NCBI GenBank assembly: GCA_934454115.1 | Contig: CAKSFQ010000007.1 | Span: 25,529 to 89,528 of the forward strand | Direction of reading: 5' to 3' | Length of the DNA stretch: 64,000 nt | Origin: an uncultured Clostridia bacterium | GTDB taxonomy: Bacteria; Bacillota; Clostridia; Monoglobales; Monoglobaceae | In this document: positions 37,195 through 46,092 of the stretch, piece after piece | Layout of the letters: every line of letters begins with the position of its first letter | Position numbering within the stretch: the first letter of the stretch is position 1 | Program-made: the position numbers and the translations under genes | Notes under the pieces: generated by a model | The model's database searches: none | The model's input: the letters and a program-made list of their open reading frames with translations, nothing else | Told to the model about the DNA's origin: nothing

Positions 37195-37311
37195 CCACAA
37201 AAAACGAGAAATTACCAGACTTTTTTCACGGTTTCCGTCAGCTTTTTTCGGCTTTTGTCGGAATCGTCAAAAGACATTTCATAAATTTAGGTAATTCTGT
37301 CCAAAAAACAT

Positions 37312-37340
37312 TTGACATATCCGAAAACTTCGCATATAAT
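37312..37340 (+). promoter_or_regulatory. Sigma-A promoter of the asd-dap operon
   Basis: TTGACA (37312-37317), 17 bases, TATAAT (37335-37340), both full consensus. The leader to asd is only ~52 bases, so there is no room for a lysine riboswitch. Confidence 0.92.
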
Positions 37341-37398
37341 TTTGTATTAAGAGAGTATGCATAAATATTGTATCAGGTACAACAAGGAGGAAACTTTT

Positions 37399-38478
37399 GT
37401 GAAACAGTATAATGTGGGTATTATCGGCGCAACCGGTATGGTGGGACAGCGGTTTATCACCCTGATGGAAAACCACCCGTGGTTTACGCTTAAGGTATTG
37501 GCAGCTTCTCCGCGCAGCGCCGGCAAACCGTATGAAGAAGCCGTAGGCAGCCGCTGGGCAATGAATACGCCCATCCCGGAAGCCGTGAAAACGATGAAGG
37601 TTTATGACGCAACGGCAGATATCAATACCATTGCCAAGCAGGTAGACTTTGTATTTTGTGCCGTTGATATGAAAAAGGATGAAATCCGTGCGCTGGAGGA
37701 GGCCTATGCAAAGGCAGAATGTCCGGTCGTTTCCAACAACTCGGCACATCGTCATACACCGGATGTTCCGATGATTATACCGGAAATCAACCCGGAACAC
37801 GCAGAGATTATCCCGGCACAGCGAAAACGCCTCGGCACCAAACGCGGTTTTATTGCAGTAAAGTCAAACTGCTCGCTGCAAAGCTATGTACCCGCGCTGC
37901 ATCCGCTGAAAAAATACGGCATTACACAGGCGCTTGCCTGCACCTATCAGGCAATTTCCGGCGCCGGAAAGACCTTTGCAACCTGGCCGGAAATGGTTGA
38001 CAACGTCATCCCCTACATCGGCGGCGAAGAAGAAAAGAGCGAAATTGAACCGCTTAAAATCTGGGGCGCCATCCAAGGCGATGAAATCGTGGACGCTGTC
38101 GCTCCCTCGATCACCACACAGTGTCTGCGTGTTGCATCTTCGGACGGTCATATGGCAGCCGTATTCGTAAAATTCGAGAACAAACCGACCATCGAGCAAA
38201 TCAAGGCTGACTGGGCGGCCTTCTCCGGTGAGCCGCAGTCATTGCAGCTCCCGTCCGCACCAAAACAGTTTTTGCATTACTTTGAAGAGGATAACCGTCC
38301 GCAGACCAAGCTGGACCGCAACCTAGAGGGCGGCATGGCCGTATCCATGGGACGTCTGCGCGAGGATACGCAGTATGATTATAAGTTTGTTTGCCTGTCA
38401 CACAACACGCTGCGCGGCGCGGCCGGCGGCGCGGTATTGATGGCAGAGCTTTTAGCCGCAAAGGGCTACTTTGACTGA
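37399..38478 (+). CDS. asd: Aspartate-semialdehyde dehydrogenase (archaeal/fungal-type branch)
   Basis: Reduces aspartyl phosphate to aspartate semialdehyde, the branch point to lysine, diaminopimelate, threonine and methionine. The 359-aa protein has the NADP loop [14 protein letters not shown] and the catalytic Cys in [25 protein letters not shown] and the insert architecture fit the archaeal/fungal-type branch that many Clostridia use. The start is GTG 37399, eight bases after AAGGAGG; an ATG at 37357 overlaps the transcription start region and has no ribosome binding site. It is first in asd-dapA-dapB-ACT. Confidence 0.95.
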   Translation: MKQYNVGIIGATGMVGQRFITLMENHPWFTLKVLAASPRSAGKPYEEAVGSRWAMNTPIPEAVKTMKVYDATADINTIAKQVDFVFCAVDMKKDEIRALEEAYAKAECPVVSNNSAHRHTPDVPMIIPEINPEHAEIIPAQRKRLGTKRGFIAVKSNCSLQSYVPALHPLKKYGITQALACTYQAISGAGKTFATWPEMVDNVIPYIGGEEEKSEIEPLKIWGAIQGDEIVDAVAPSITTQCLRVASSDGHMAAVFVKFENKPTIEQIKADWAAFSGEPQSLQLPSAPKQFLHYFEEDNRPQTKLDRNLEGGMAVSMGRLREDTQYDYKFVCLSHNTLRGAAGGAVLMAELLAAKGYFD

Positions 38479-38498
38479 TTCAGGAAGGAGCTGGCACC

Positions 38499-39380
38499 AT
38501 GAAAACCCCAATTTTTCAAGGCTCGGCGGTTGCATTGGTTACTCCGTTTGATGAAAACGGCGTAAACTTTCCAAAGCTTGCCGAAATCTTAGAGTACCAC
38601 GTCAAAAATCATACGGACGCAATCATCATATGCGGCACGACCGGCGAACCGTCTACCATGCCGGATGAAGAACATAAAGCAGTCATTCGTTTTGCGGTAG
38701 AAAAGATCGCCAAACGGATTCCGGTCATTGCCGGCACAGGCAGCAACGACACCGCCCATGCCATTGAACTGAGCGTTTACGCCCAGGAGGCCGGTGCGGA
38801 CGGCGTTTTAGTCGTTGCCCCCTACTATAATAAGACAACGCAAAAGGGTCTTTGTGCCCATATCGAGGCCATCGCAAAAAGCATCACGATTCCGATGATC
38901 CTCTACAACATTCCCGGCCGTACCGGCGGGCTTGGCTTTAGCATTGAAACCTTAAAGATGCTGTCGAAAATTCCGAACGTCAACGCCATCAAGGAGGCAA
39001 CCGGCGACCTTGCCTTTGCGGCAAGAATCGCAGCGGAAACCGATCTGGTTATTTACAGCGGCAATGACGATATCATTGTTCCGATTATGTCCATCGGCGG
39101 ACAGGGCGTCATCTCGGTGATTGCCAATATCCTGCCGAAGGAAACGCACGATGTCTGTGCAAACTACTTAGCCGGCGACACCGCCGCCGCGAGAGAGCAG
39201 TTTTTAAAACTGTTAAAGCTGGTTCGCGCACTGTTTATTGAGGTCAACCCGATCCCAATCAAAACGGCAATGAACCTGCTCGGCTACGGCGTTGGGCCGC
39301 TGCGGATGCCGCTTTGCGACATGACCGAGGAAAACCTGGCAGTTTTAAAATCCACGCTCAAAGAATACGGTCTGCTGTAA
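38499..39380 (+). CDS. dapA: 4-hydroxy-tetrahydrodipicolinate synthase
   Basis: Condenses pyruvate with aspartate semialdehyde, the first step committed to lysine and diaminopimelate. At 293 aa it is of normal length. The Schiff-base lysine lies in NAIKEATGD and the catalytic tyrosine in [33 protein letters not shown] and [13 protein letters not shown] are family motifs. AGGAAGGAG precedes the ATG. It follows asd after 20 bases. Confidence 0.97.
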   Translation: MKTPIFQGSAVALVTPFDENGVNFPKLAEILEYHVKNHTDAIIICGTTGEPSTMPDEEHKAVIRFAVEKIAKRIPVIAGTGSNDTAHAIELSVYAQEAGADGVLVVAPYYNKTTQKGLCAHIEAIAKSITIPMILYNIPGRTGGLGFSIETLKMLSKIPNVNAIKEATGDLAFAARIAAETDLVIYSGNDDIIVPIMSIGGQGVISVIANILPKETHDVCANYLAGDTAAAREQFLKLLKLVRALFIEVNPIPIKTAMNLLGYGVGPLRMPLCDMTEENLAVLKSTLKEYGLL

Positions 39381-39462
39381 ATCTCAAGCGGGATTACCGG
39401 ACGTTTTTGGTATTCCGTACTATGAACAATACACAGCGATCATGGAAAAAGGTGTGAAACGA

Positions 39463-40227
39463 ATGATAAACATACTTCTAAGCGGCGCAAACGGTAAGAT
39501 GGGTCAGGCCGTGACCCGTGCGGCCGCCGATCTTGACACGGTACAAATCAGCGCCGGTTATGACATCAATACCGCACAAAAATCCACCTATCCCGTCTAT
39601 GACGATTTGACACAGGCAAAGGAACCGATTGATGTCATCATTGACTTTTCTCATCCGGCGATGCTGGACGGTCTGCTGGATTATGCCGCGGCCAAAAATA
39701 TCCCGGCCGTGATTTGCACCACCGGGCTGACAACGGAACAAATCTCCAGACTGAAATATGAGTCAAAGCAGCTTCCGATCTTCTTCTCCGCCAACATGTC
39801 GCTCGGCGTCAATTTGCTGATCGACCTGGTCTGCAGAGCCGCAAAGATTTTAGAAGACAGTTTTGATATCGAAATTATCGAAAAGCACCACAATCAAAAG
39901 CTGGATGCACCCAGCGGTACCGCGCTTGCCATCGCCGACGCAATTTCCGATGCGGTTTCCTACCCGACCGAGTATGTCTATGACCGCCATTCGGTGCGCA
40001 AAAAGCGTGATAAGCACGAGATCGGTTTGCACGCCGTGCGCGGCGGTACCATCGTGGGAGAACACGATGTCATCTTTGCCGGCACGGACGAGGTGATCGA
40101 AATCAAGCACAGCGCAGCGTCAAAAGAGGTTTTTGCCGTCGGCGCTGTCCGTGCGGCGATCTACCTGCAAACGCAAAAACCGGGTCTGTATACCATGAAA
40201 GATCTGATTGTATCGCAACAAAATTAA
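39463..40227 (+). CDS. dapB: 4-hydroxy-tetrahydrodipicolinate reductase
   Basis: Second enzyme of the lysine branch, 254 aa. The nucleotide loop is LLSGANGKMGQAV. The substrate region EIIEKHHNQKLDAPSGTAL includes the His-His and Lys residues typical of DapB. ATG 39463 follows AAGGTGTG; an earlier in-frame ATG at 39442 would add seven unlikely residues. It lies between dapA and the ACT protein. Confidence 0.96.
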   Translation: MINILLSGANGKMGQAVTRAAADLDTVQISAGYDINTAQKSTYPVYDDLTQAKEPIDVIIDFSHPAMLDGLLDYAAAKNIPAVICTTGLTTEQISRLKYESKQLPIFFSANMSLGVNLLIDLVCRAAKILEDSFDIEIIEKHHNQKLDAPSGTALAIADAISDAVSYPTEYVYDRHSVRKKRDKHEIGLHAVRGGTIVGEHDVIFAGTDEVIEIKHSAASKEVFAVGAVRAAIYLQTQKPGLYTMKDLIVSQQN

Positions 40228-40248
40228 GTGAAGAAAGGAGACGATAAC

Positions 40249-40704
40249 ATGATTAAAACCATTACCGAAATCGGCTATTTGCCGGATGTTGCACTGGTTA
40301 CCGTCAACAATATTCCCAATACGCCGCAGAATCTTTCTAAAATCATGAATGAAATTTCTGACCGGCATGTGACGGTAGATATGATCTGCCGTACCGCCCC
40401 CTATAAGGATAAGTTCAACCTCTCCTTTACCGTGCCGCAGGAGAACCTTGCCGACGTGATTGAGGCCACAGCGGCGTTTAAAGCGCTGAGCGCCGATATC
40501 TCCACCGATTTAAACGGCAACAACACCAAGGTGATTTTGTCCGGCGCCGGCATGCGGAATACTTACGGCGTTGCTGCGGAGCTGTTCTCTCTGCTCTCCG
40601 ATGCCAACATTCCCATCAAACTGATTACGACTGCCGAAACAGAGATTTCCTGTCTGATCGATATCCGGGATGTTGAGCGTGTCAAGGCGCTCCTTGCGGA
40701 ATAA
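40249..40704 (+). CDS. Stand-alone tandem ACT-domain protein (aspartokinase regulatory-domain-like)
   Basis: Protein of 151 aa made only of two ACT domains. ALVTVNNIPNTPQNLSKIMNEI and VDMICRTAPYKDKFNLSFTVP resemble the first ACT of aspartokinase. VILSGAGMRNTYGVAAELFSLL and IKLITTAETEISCLI resemble the second. The aspartokinase catalytic domain is absent and no kinase gene is near. It closes the asd-dapA-dapB operon, so it probably senses lysine or threonine and binds an aspartokinase encoded elsewhere. This is inference. ATG 40249 follows AAAGGAGA. A terminator follows. Confidence 0.85.
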   Translation: MIKTITEIGYLPDVALVTVNNIPNTPQNLSKIMNEISDRHVTVDMICRTAPYKDKFNLSFTVPQENLADVIEATAAFKALSADISTDLNGNNTKVILSGAGMRNTYGVAAELFSLLSDANIPIKLITTAETEISCLIDIRDVERVKALLAE

Positions 40705-40731
40705 CTTTGCAAGCGACAACATGGTACTTTA

Positions 40732-40751
40732 GGGCTGCCTTCGGGCGGCCC
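40732..40751 (+). terminator. Terminator of the asd-dap operon
   Basis: GGGCTGCC, loop TTCG, GGCGGCCC, then TTTTGTT. One G-U pair; the UUCG loop makes the hairpin very stable. Confidence 0.92.
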
Positions 40752-40752
40752 T

Positions 40753-40779
40753 TTTGTTATAAAAAAAATTTATAACAAA
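40753..40779. promoter_or_regulatory. 27-base palindrome upstream of metY
   Basis: Perfect 11-base arms TTTGTTATAAA and TTTATAACAAA separated by five A. It lies 18 bases before the metY -35 box. It could be a regulator-binding site, although its left arm includes the T tract of the previous terminator. Confidence 0.5.
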
Positions 40780-40796
40780 CGATAAGTTTTGTGTAT

Positions 40797-40825
40797 TGGA
40801 CAAAAGCAGAAAGCTCTGCTATAAT
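40797..40825 (+). promoter_or_regulatory. Sigma-A promoter of metY-metQNI
   Basis: TGGACA (40797-40802), 17 bases, TATAAT (40820-40825). TTGGAC with an 18-base spacer is an equal reading. No SAM riboswitch is seen in the ~50-base leader. Confidence 0.75.
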
Positions 40826-40877
40826 GGCAGCATGCAATGAAATAACCACGCAAAAAGAAAGCAAGGAGGATTTTGTC

Positions 40878-42185
40878 ATGAAAGAAAAACAATATCGCTT
40901 TGAAACTCTGCAGCTGCATGTCGGCCAGGAAACGCCCGATCCCGTCACCGATGCAAGAGCCGTTCCGATTTACCAAACCACATCTTATGTATTTCACAAT
41001 TGTCAGCACGCCGCAGACCGTTTCAGCCTGCGTGACGCCGGTAACATCTACGGCCGTCTGACAAATCCGACCCAGGACGCTTTTGAGCAGCGCATCGCAA
41101 GACTGGAGAGCGGCAGCGCCGCGCTGGCTGTTGCATCCGGTGCGGCTGCCATCGATTACACCATTCGGGCACTGGCAAAAACGGGCGAGCACATCGTGGC
41201 CTCTCAGACCATCTATGGCGGTACCTATAACTTATTGGCACATACTCTTCCGCTTTCGGCCGGTATTACTACAACCTTTGTGGATCCTGCATCTGACGGC
41301 GCATTTGAGGACGCCATCCGGGAAAACACCAAGGCAATCTTTATCGAAACGCTGGGCAACCCCAATTCCAACATCATTGATATCGAAAAGGTCGCAAAGG
41401 TTGCGCACGATCATCAAATCCCTCTGGTGATTGACAGTACCTTTGCAACGCCCTATCTGATCCGCCCGATCGAATACGGCGCAGACATCGTTGTACACAG
41501 CGCAACCAAATTCATCGGCGGTCACGGAACGGCAATCGGCGGCGTGATCGTAGACAGCGGCAACTTTGACTGGAAGGCCTCCGGCAAATACCCCTGGATC
41601 GCAGATCCGAACCCCTCTTACCACGGCGTAAGTTTTGCGGACGCAGCGGGCCCTGCCGCCTTTGTCACCTACATTCGGGCTATTTTGCTCCGTGACACCG
41701 GCGCAACTCTCTCTCCCTTCCACGCCTTTTTGTTTCTGCAGGGACTGGAGACCCTGTCGCTGCGTGTAGAGCGGCACGTCAGCAACGCGCTGCGGATTGT
41801 GGAATATTTAAGCAAGCATCCGCAGGTTGAGGCCGTACACCACCCCTCTTTGCCGGACGATCCGAGTCATGCCCTGTATGAAAAATACTTCCAAAACGGC
41901 GCCGGCTCGATCTTCACCTTTGAGGTAAAGGGCGATGCCAAGACCGCCCAAAAGTTTATTGACAATCTTGCGATTTTCTCGCTGCTTGCCAATGTTGCCG
42001 ATGTAAAATCCCTGGTGATTCACCCGGCAAGCACCACCCACTCGCAGCTCACAGAGGAGGAACTTTTGGAGCAGGGCATCAAACCCAACACCATCCGTCT
42101 TTCGATCGGCATCGAGAATGTAGAAGATTTAATTGACGCTTTGGACGATGCTTTTGCGGCAATCCGCACCGGGCAGTCCCTTTGA
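40878..42185 (+). CDS. metY: O-acetylhomoserine aminocarboxypropyltransferase (MetY)
   Basis: PLP enzyme (435 aa) that makes homocysteine from O-acetylhomoserine and sulfide. It starts with the typical FETLQLHVGQETPDPVTDARAVP. The PLP lysine is in SATKFIGGHGTAIGG. The insert near residues 225-265 and the total length separate it from MetB/MetC. ATG 40878 follows AAGGAGG. It is followed after 69 bases by the MetQNI methionine transporter genes, so synthesis and uptake of methionine are joined. Confidence 0.95.
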   Translation: MKEKQYRFETLQLHVGQETPDPVTDARAVPIYQTTSYVFHNCQHAADRFSLRDAGNIYGRLTNPTQDAFEQRIARLESGSAALAVASGAAAIDYTIRALAKTGEHIVASQTIYGGTYNLLAHTLPLSAGITTTFVDPASDGAFEDAIRENTKAIFIETLGNPNSNIIDIEKVAKVAHDHQIPLVIDSTFATPYLIRPIEYGADIVVHSATKFIGGHGTAIGGVIVDSGNFDWKASGKYPWIADPNPSYHGVSFADAAGPAAFVTYIRAILLRDTGATLSPFHAFLFLQGLETLSLRVERHVSNALRIVEYLSKHPQVEAVHHPSLPDDPSHALYEKYFQNGAGSIFTFEVKGDAKTAQKFIDNLAIFSLLANVADVKSLVIHPASTTHSQLTEEELLEQGIKPNTIRLSIGIENVEDLIDALDDAFAAIRTGQSL

Positions 42186-42253
42186 TGCCCTCGCGAAAAT
42201 CCGTACATCATGGAACAAACATAGAAAAAATATTTATTTTGGAGGTAGTTATG

Positions 42254-43114
42254 ATGAAAAAATTTGTTACAACCGCACTCGCACTGGTACTGGCGCTGAC
42301 CGCGCTGACCGGCTGCGGCAAAAAGCAGGCTGCATCGGTCACTGTTGCAGTCCCCAACGACACCACGAACGAAGCACGCGCGCTGCTGCTCTTAGAGGAC
42401 AACGGCTACATTAAGCTAAAAGACGGCGCCGGCATCACCGCAACCATCAAAGACATCGCAGAAAACCCCTATCAGATCACCTTTAAAGAGGTAGAAGCCG
42501 CACAGCTTCCGAACGTATTGCAGGATATGGACTATGCGGTCATCAACTCAAACTATGCAATCCAGGCAGATTTAAACCCGGTAAAGGATTCTCTGTTAAT
42601 CGAGGGGTCTTCCTCCGAATACGGCAACATTTTAGCTGTCAAGGAAGGCGATGAGAACAAGGATTCCATCAAGGCGCTCAAGGCGGCCTTAGAGAGTGAG
42701 CAGGTTGCCGAGTTTATTGAAAAGCAGTACAACGGCGCCGTTGTCAGCACGGTTGACAACCCCGGCGATGGCTATGACAGCAGCGTAAATTATGACGCGC
42801 TGGCCGGCACAACCATTACGGTTGCAGCATCGCCAACGCCGCACGCCGAAATTTTAAAGATTGTTGCTCCGATTTTAGAGGCAAAAAACATCACCTTAAA
42901 GGTACAGGAATTTACCGATTATGTACAGCCGAACAACGTTGTAGAGAGCGGCGAGGTTGACGCAAACTACTTCCAGCATCTGCCCTATCTGGAGGACTTT
43001 AACAAAGAAAACGGCACACATATTGTATCGGTCGGCGCAATCCACGTAGAGCCGATTGCACTGTACGGCGGAAAGCAGAAAACACTGGATGCTATCAAGG
43101 GCGGCCAGCAATAA
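42254..43114 (+). CDS. metQ: Methionine ABC transporter substrate-binding lipoprotein (MetQ/NlpA)
   Basis: Lipoprotein (286 aa) that binds methionine outside the cell. The signal peptide MKKFVTTALALVLALTALTGC ends in lipobox LTGC, and the Cys becomes lipid-anchored. Family motifs include VTVAVPNDTTNEARAL, YAVINSNYAIQADL and VDANYFQHLPYLEDFN. GGAGGT lies before two ATG codons, of which 42254 has the better spacing. A hairpin with a T tract at 43165-43192 separates it from metN. Confidence 0.95.
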   Translation: MKKFVTTALALVLALTALTGCGKKQAASVTVAVPNDTTNEARALLLLEDNGYIKLKDGAGITATIKDIAENPYQITFKEVEAAQLPNVLQDMDYAVINSNYAIQADLNPVKDSLLIEGSSSEYGNILAVKEGDENKDSIKALKAALESEQVAEFIEKQYNGAVVSTVDNPGDGYDSSVNYDALAGTTITVAASPTPHAEILKIVAPILEAKNITLKVQEFTDYVQPNNVVESGEVDANYFQHLPYLEDFNKENGTHIVSVGAIHVEPIALYGGKQKTLDAIKGGQQ

Positions 43115-43164
43115 AAGATAAGAAACAGACCGAGACTGCACGAATATGATTCTGCGGCCTTGCG

Positions 43165-43192
43165 CGTCGGTTGATTTTTCAACCGGCGTTTT
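43165..43192 (+). terminator. Partial terminator between metQ and metN
   Basis: CGTCGGTTGA and TCAACCGGCG (one G-U pair) with loop TTTT, followed by TTTT. Such a hairpin would allow more binding protein than ATPase and permease. Confidence 0.65.
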
Positions 43193-43212
43193 GTCTGTGT
43201 TTGGAGGTTTCT

Positions 43213-44217
43213 ATGATACAACTAAAAAACTTGTCAAAATCCTTTTCGACGGCTGACGGAACCGTGGAGGCCCTGTGCGATGTCTCGCTTACCATTGAGG
43301 ACGGCGACATCTACGGCATCATTGGTATGAGCGGCGCCGGAAAGTCCACCCTGGTTCGCTGCATCAATATGTTAGAGCGACCGACCGGCGGCGAGGTCCT
43401 GATCGGCGGCCGGAGTATCGGGACACTCTCCGATGCGGAGCTGCGCAAGGTACGCCGCAAGATTACCATGATTTTTCAAAGTTTTAATCTGCTGATGCAG
43501 CGCACCTGTTTGGAGAACATCTGCTTTCCGCTGGAGCTTGCCGGCGTAAAAAAACAGGCGGCACGGCAGCGCGCGCGGGAGCTTTTAAATACCGTTGGTC
43601 TCCCCGATAAGGAAAACGCCTATCCGGCGCAGCTGTCCGGCGGTCAGATGCAGCGTATTGCCATCGCCAGAGCGCTGGCTACCGACCCGGAGGTGCTCTT
43701 GTGCGATGAGGCAACCAGCGCACTGGATCCGAAAACGACCCAGTCAATCTTAGAGTTAATCCGCGAAATCAACCGAAAAATGGGGATCACCGTAATTATC
43801 ATTACCCACCAGATGAGCGTGGTGGAAAAGATCTGCAATAAGGTCGCCATTTTAGACGGCGGCCGTGTGGTCGAAGAGGGCGAGGTTGACCGGGTATTCA
43901 CCATGCCACAGTCCGAGGCCGCAAAACATCTGGTCTTTCCCGATACGGCAGAAAACGCCGTTGCCGGTGCGGAGAATCGGATTCAGGTTGTCTATCACGG
44001 CGCCAAGGTCGCATCCTCGCCGCTCATTGCCAAAATGGCAATGGAGAAAAAGATTGCCGCCAACATTTTAGCCGCGCAGACCAAGTGCATCGACGACAAG
44101 GTTTTCGGTACCATGGTACTGGAAATCGAGGGCGGAAAGGAACAGACCGATGCCGCCGTGGCGTATTTAAAACAAACGCCGCATATTATAGTAAGGAGGG
44201 ACAGCGACCATGCTTAA
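43213..44217 (+). CDS. metN: Methionine ABC transporter ATP-binding protein MetN
   Basis: ATPase of 334 aa that drives methionine import. Walker A is GMSGAGKST, the signature is LSGGQMQRIAIARALA, and Walker B is VLLCDEATSALD. The C-terminal NIL domain (residues ~255-334, ENRIQVVYHGAKVASSP) binds methionine and inhibits transport when the cell is replete. ATG 43213 follows GGAGGTTT. It overlaps metI by 8 bases. Confidence 0.97.
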   Translation: MIQLKNLSKSFSTADGTVEALCDVSLTIEDGDIYGIIGMSGAGKSTLVRCINMLERPTGGEVLIGGRSIGTLSDAELRKVRRKITMIFQSFNLLMQRTCLENICFPLELAGVKKQAARQRARELLNTVGLPDKENAYPAQLSGGQMQRIAIARALATDPEVLLCDEATSALDPKTTQSILELIREINRKMGITVIIITHQMSVVEKICNKVAILDGGRVVEEGEVDRVFTMPQSEAAKHLVFPDTAENAVAGAENRIQVVYHGAKVASSPLIAKMAMEKKIAANILAAQTKCIDDKVFGTMVLEIEGGKEQTDAAVAYLKQTPHIIVRRDSDHA

Positions 44218-44917
44218 TCAGCTTTTATCCAATCCTACGGTTACAGAGGCCATTGAAATTCTGCAAAGCGAATTATGGCTTGCCATCTGGGAAACCGTTT
44301 ACATTACGCTGCTCTCGACCCTCTTTGCCGTTGTCATCGGCCTGCCGCTCGGCGTGCTGATTGTCGCCGGCGAAGAAAACGGTGTTCTTCCTCTGCCCAA
44401 GCCGATTTTGCAGATTTTAAATGTCATTATCAATCTGCTGCGTTCGATTCCGTTTTTGATCCTGATGATTCTGGTCTTTCCGCTGACCCGTCTGATTGTG
44501 GGAACCGTGGTCGGTACAACTGCCTCCATCGTTCCGCTGGTGATCGCCGCGGCGCCCTTTGTCGCCCGTATGGTCGAGAGCAGTCTGCGTGAGATCAACC
44601 CCAACATCATTGAGGCAGCACAGAGTATGGGTGCGACACCACTGCAGATTATCTGCAAGGTTATGATCCCGGAGAGTATCCCGTCTCTGCTCAACAACCT
44701 GACCATCACCATCACCACCGTACTCGGCTACTCTGCCATGAGCGGTATCATCGGCGGCGGCGGTCTTGGTAAAATTGCCATTAACTATGGCTACTATCGA
44801 TACAAATATCTGGTTATGACGATCGCGGTTCTGTTTTTAATTTTGCTGGTACAAATTTTCCAGAGCGTGGGAACCCGTCTCGCGGTCAAATCCGATAAAC
44901 GTTTGCGAAAGAGCTAA
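44210..44917 (+). CDS. metI: Methionine ABC transporter permease MetI
   Basis: Inner-membrane permease (235 aa) with five predicted membrane segments. The coupling segment facing MetN is EAAQSMGATPLQIICKVMIPESIPS (residues ~140-164), where EAAQSMGA is the EAA motif. Last gene of metQNI, with GTAAGGAGG within the end of metN. Confidence 0.97.
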   Translation: MLNQLLSNPTVTEAIEILQSELWLAIWETVYITLLSTLFAVVIGLPLGVLIVAGEENGVLPLPKPILQILNVIINLLRSIPFLILMILVFPLTRLIVGTVVGTTASIVPLVIAAAPFVARMVESSLREINPNIIEAAQSMGATPLQIICKVMIPESIPSLLNNLTITITTVLGYSAMSGIIGGGGLGKIAINYGYYRYKYLVMTIAVLFLILLVQIFQSVGTRLAVKSDKRLRKS

Positions 44918-44933
44918 TTACGACATACCCAAT

Positions 44934-44972
44934 GAGCAGGAAAAAATTTTCATTTTTTTCTGCTCTTTTTTT
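44934..44972 (+). terminator. Terminator of metY-metQNI
   Basis: GAGCAGGAAAAAA (44934-44946) pairs with TTTTTTTCTGCTC (44953-44965, one G-U pair), followed by seven T. Confidence 0.88.
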
Positions 44973-44981
44973 CGTTTTCTA

Positions 44982-45010
44982 TTGACAAATGAAATACTCC
45001 GTGTTATAAT
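44982..45010 (+). promoter_or_regulatory. Sigma-A promoter of cysK
   Basis: TTGACA (44982-44987), 17 bases, TATAAT (45005-45010), both perfect consensus. Confidence 0.93.
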
Positions 45011-45011
45011 G

Positions 45012-45028
45012 CCTATAAATCAGATAGG
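45012..45028. promoter_or_regulatory. Operator-like palindrome at the cysK transcription start
   Basis: CCTAT and ATAGG separated by seven bases, located at +1 of the cysK promoter and followed by a second GGTAT-type half-site (TTAGGTAT). Sites of this kind at cysteine genes in Firmicutes are often bound by Rrf2-type regulators such as CymR; the identity here is a guess. Confidence 0.5.
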
Positions 45029-45056
45029 TATTAGGTATATTATACGGGGTGATTGG

Positions 45057-45110
45057 ATGCGAGAAAAAGTAAATCCGTTTTGGCGATGTTGGATTTGTCG
45101 GTCAAAATAA
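45057..45110 (+). CDS. 17-residue leader ORF with two cysteines
   Basis: Short ORF MREKVNPFWRCWICRSK between promoter and cysK. It begins 46 bases after the -10 box, and GGGGTGA precedes the ATG with suitable spacing. The C-terminal half has two cysteines and two tryptophans (WRCWIC). It ends 52 bases before the cysK start. Translation of cysteine codons could report the supply of charged tRNA-Cys and so control cysK. No terminator hairpin is visible between it and cysK, so the mechanism is open. It could also be a small protein with its own function. Confidence 0.6.
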   Translation: MREKVNPFWRCWICRSK

Positions 45111-45162
45111 AAATAAGAGCATAAACAATCAAAAACAAAGATTAAAATAAGGAGTGTTTATC

Positions 45163-46092
45163 ATGAAAGTTTATCAAAAAATTACGGATTTAATCGGCAA
45201 AACACCGCTTTTGGAGCTTGTTAACTATGAAAAGGAAGAAAACCTTGCGGCCACGCTGCTCGCAAAGGTGGAATATTTCAATCCGGCCGGCAGCGTCAAG
45301 GACAGAATCGCCAAGGGCATGATTGAGGACGCCGAGGCAAAGGGGCTGTTAAAGCCGGACTCCGTCATTATCGAACCGACCAGCGGCAACACCGGCATCG
45401 GCCTTTCTGCCGTGGCGGCAGCAAAGGGATATCAGGTTATTTTAACCATGCCGGAAACCATGAGCGTGGAACGCCGCAACCTTTTAAAAGCCTATGGGGC
45501 AAAACTGGTGTTGACCGACGGCGCAAAGGGCATGAAGGGTGCGATCGCCAAAGCAGAAGAGCTCGCAAAAGAGACGCCGCACAGCTTTATCCCCAGCCAG
45601 TTTACCAACCAAATTAACCCGGCCGTTCACAAGGCAACCACCGGCCCGGAAATCTGGGAGGACACAGACGGCAAGGTGGATATCTTTGTTGCCGGTGTCG
45701 GCACCGGCGGTACCATCTCCGGCGTGGGCGCTTATCTAAAGTCGCAAAACCCTGATGTAAAAATTGTTGCCGTCGAACCGGCGACCTCTCCGGTACTCTC
45801 AAAGGGCGTTGCAGGCCCGCACAAGATTCAGGGCATTGGCGCCGGCTTCGTACCGGAAACCCTCGACACCTCGATCTATGACGAAATTATCCCGGTCGAA
45901 AACGAGGACGCTTTTGCCACCGGCCGCGCTTTGGCACGGGGCGAAGGCTTGCTGGTCGGCATCTCTGCCGGTGCGGCCGTTTATGCCGCAGCCCAGCTTG
46001 CAAAGCGCCCGGAAAATAAGGGAAAAATCATTGTGGCGCTGCTGCCGGACACCGGAGACCGCTACCTATCAACCCCGATGTTTGCCGAGTAG
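45163..46092 (+). CDS. cysK: Cysteine synthase A
   Basis: O-acetylserine sulfhydrylase (309 aa) that makes cysteine from O-acetylserine and sulfide. The PLP lysine lies in [11 protein letters not shown], the substrate loop is TSGNTGIGL, and the phosphate-binding loop is [14 protein letters not shown] 45163 is preceded by AAGGAGTG. It is single-gene, with an inverted-repeat element starting at its stop codon. Confidence 0.97.
   Translation: MKVYQKITDLIGKTPLLELVNYEKEENLAATLLAKVEYFNPAGSVKDRIAKGMIEDAEAKGLLKPDSVIIEPTSGNTGIGLSAVAAAKGYQVILTMPETMSVERRNLLKAYGAKLVLTDGAKGMKGAIAKAEELAKETPHSFIPSQFTNQINPAVHKATTGPEIWEDTDGKVDIFVAGVGTGGTISGVGAYLKSQNPDVKIVAVEPATSPVLSKGVAGPHKIQGIGAGFVPETLDTSIYDEIIPVENEDAFATGRALARGEGLLVGISAGAAVYAAAQLAKRPENKGKIIVALLPDTGDRYLSTPMFAE

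Noticed and set aside
37341-37399. Lysine riboswitch before asd
   Set aside because: Only ~52 bases separate the promoter from the start codon. A lysine riboswitch needs about 170.
42186-42253. SAM (S-box) riboswitch before metQ
   Set aside because: The gap is 68 bases and has none of the S-box motifs.
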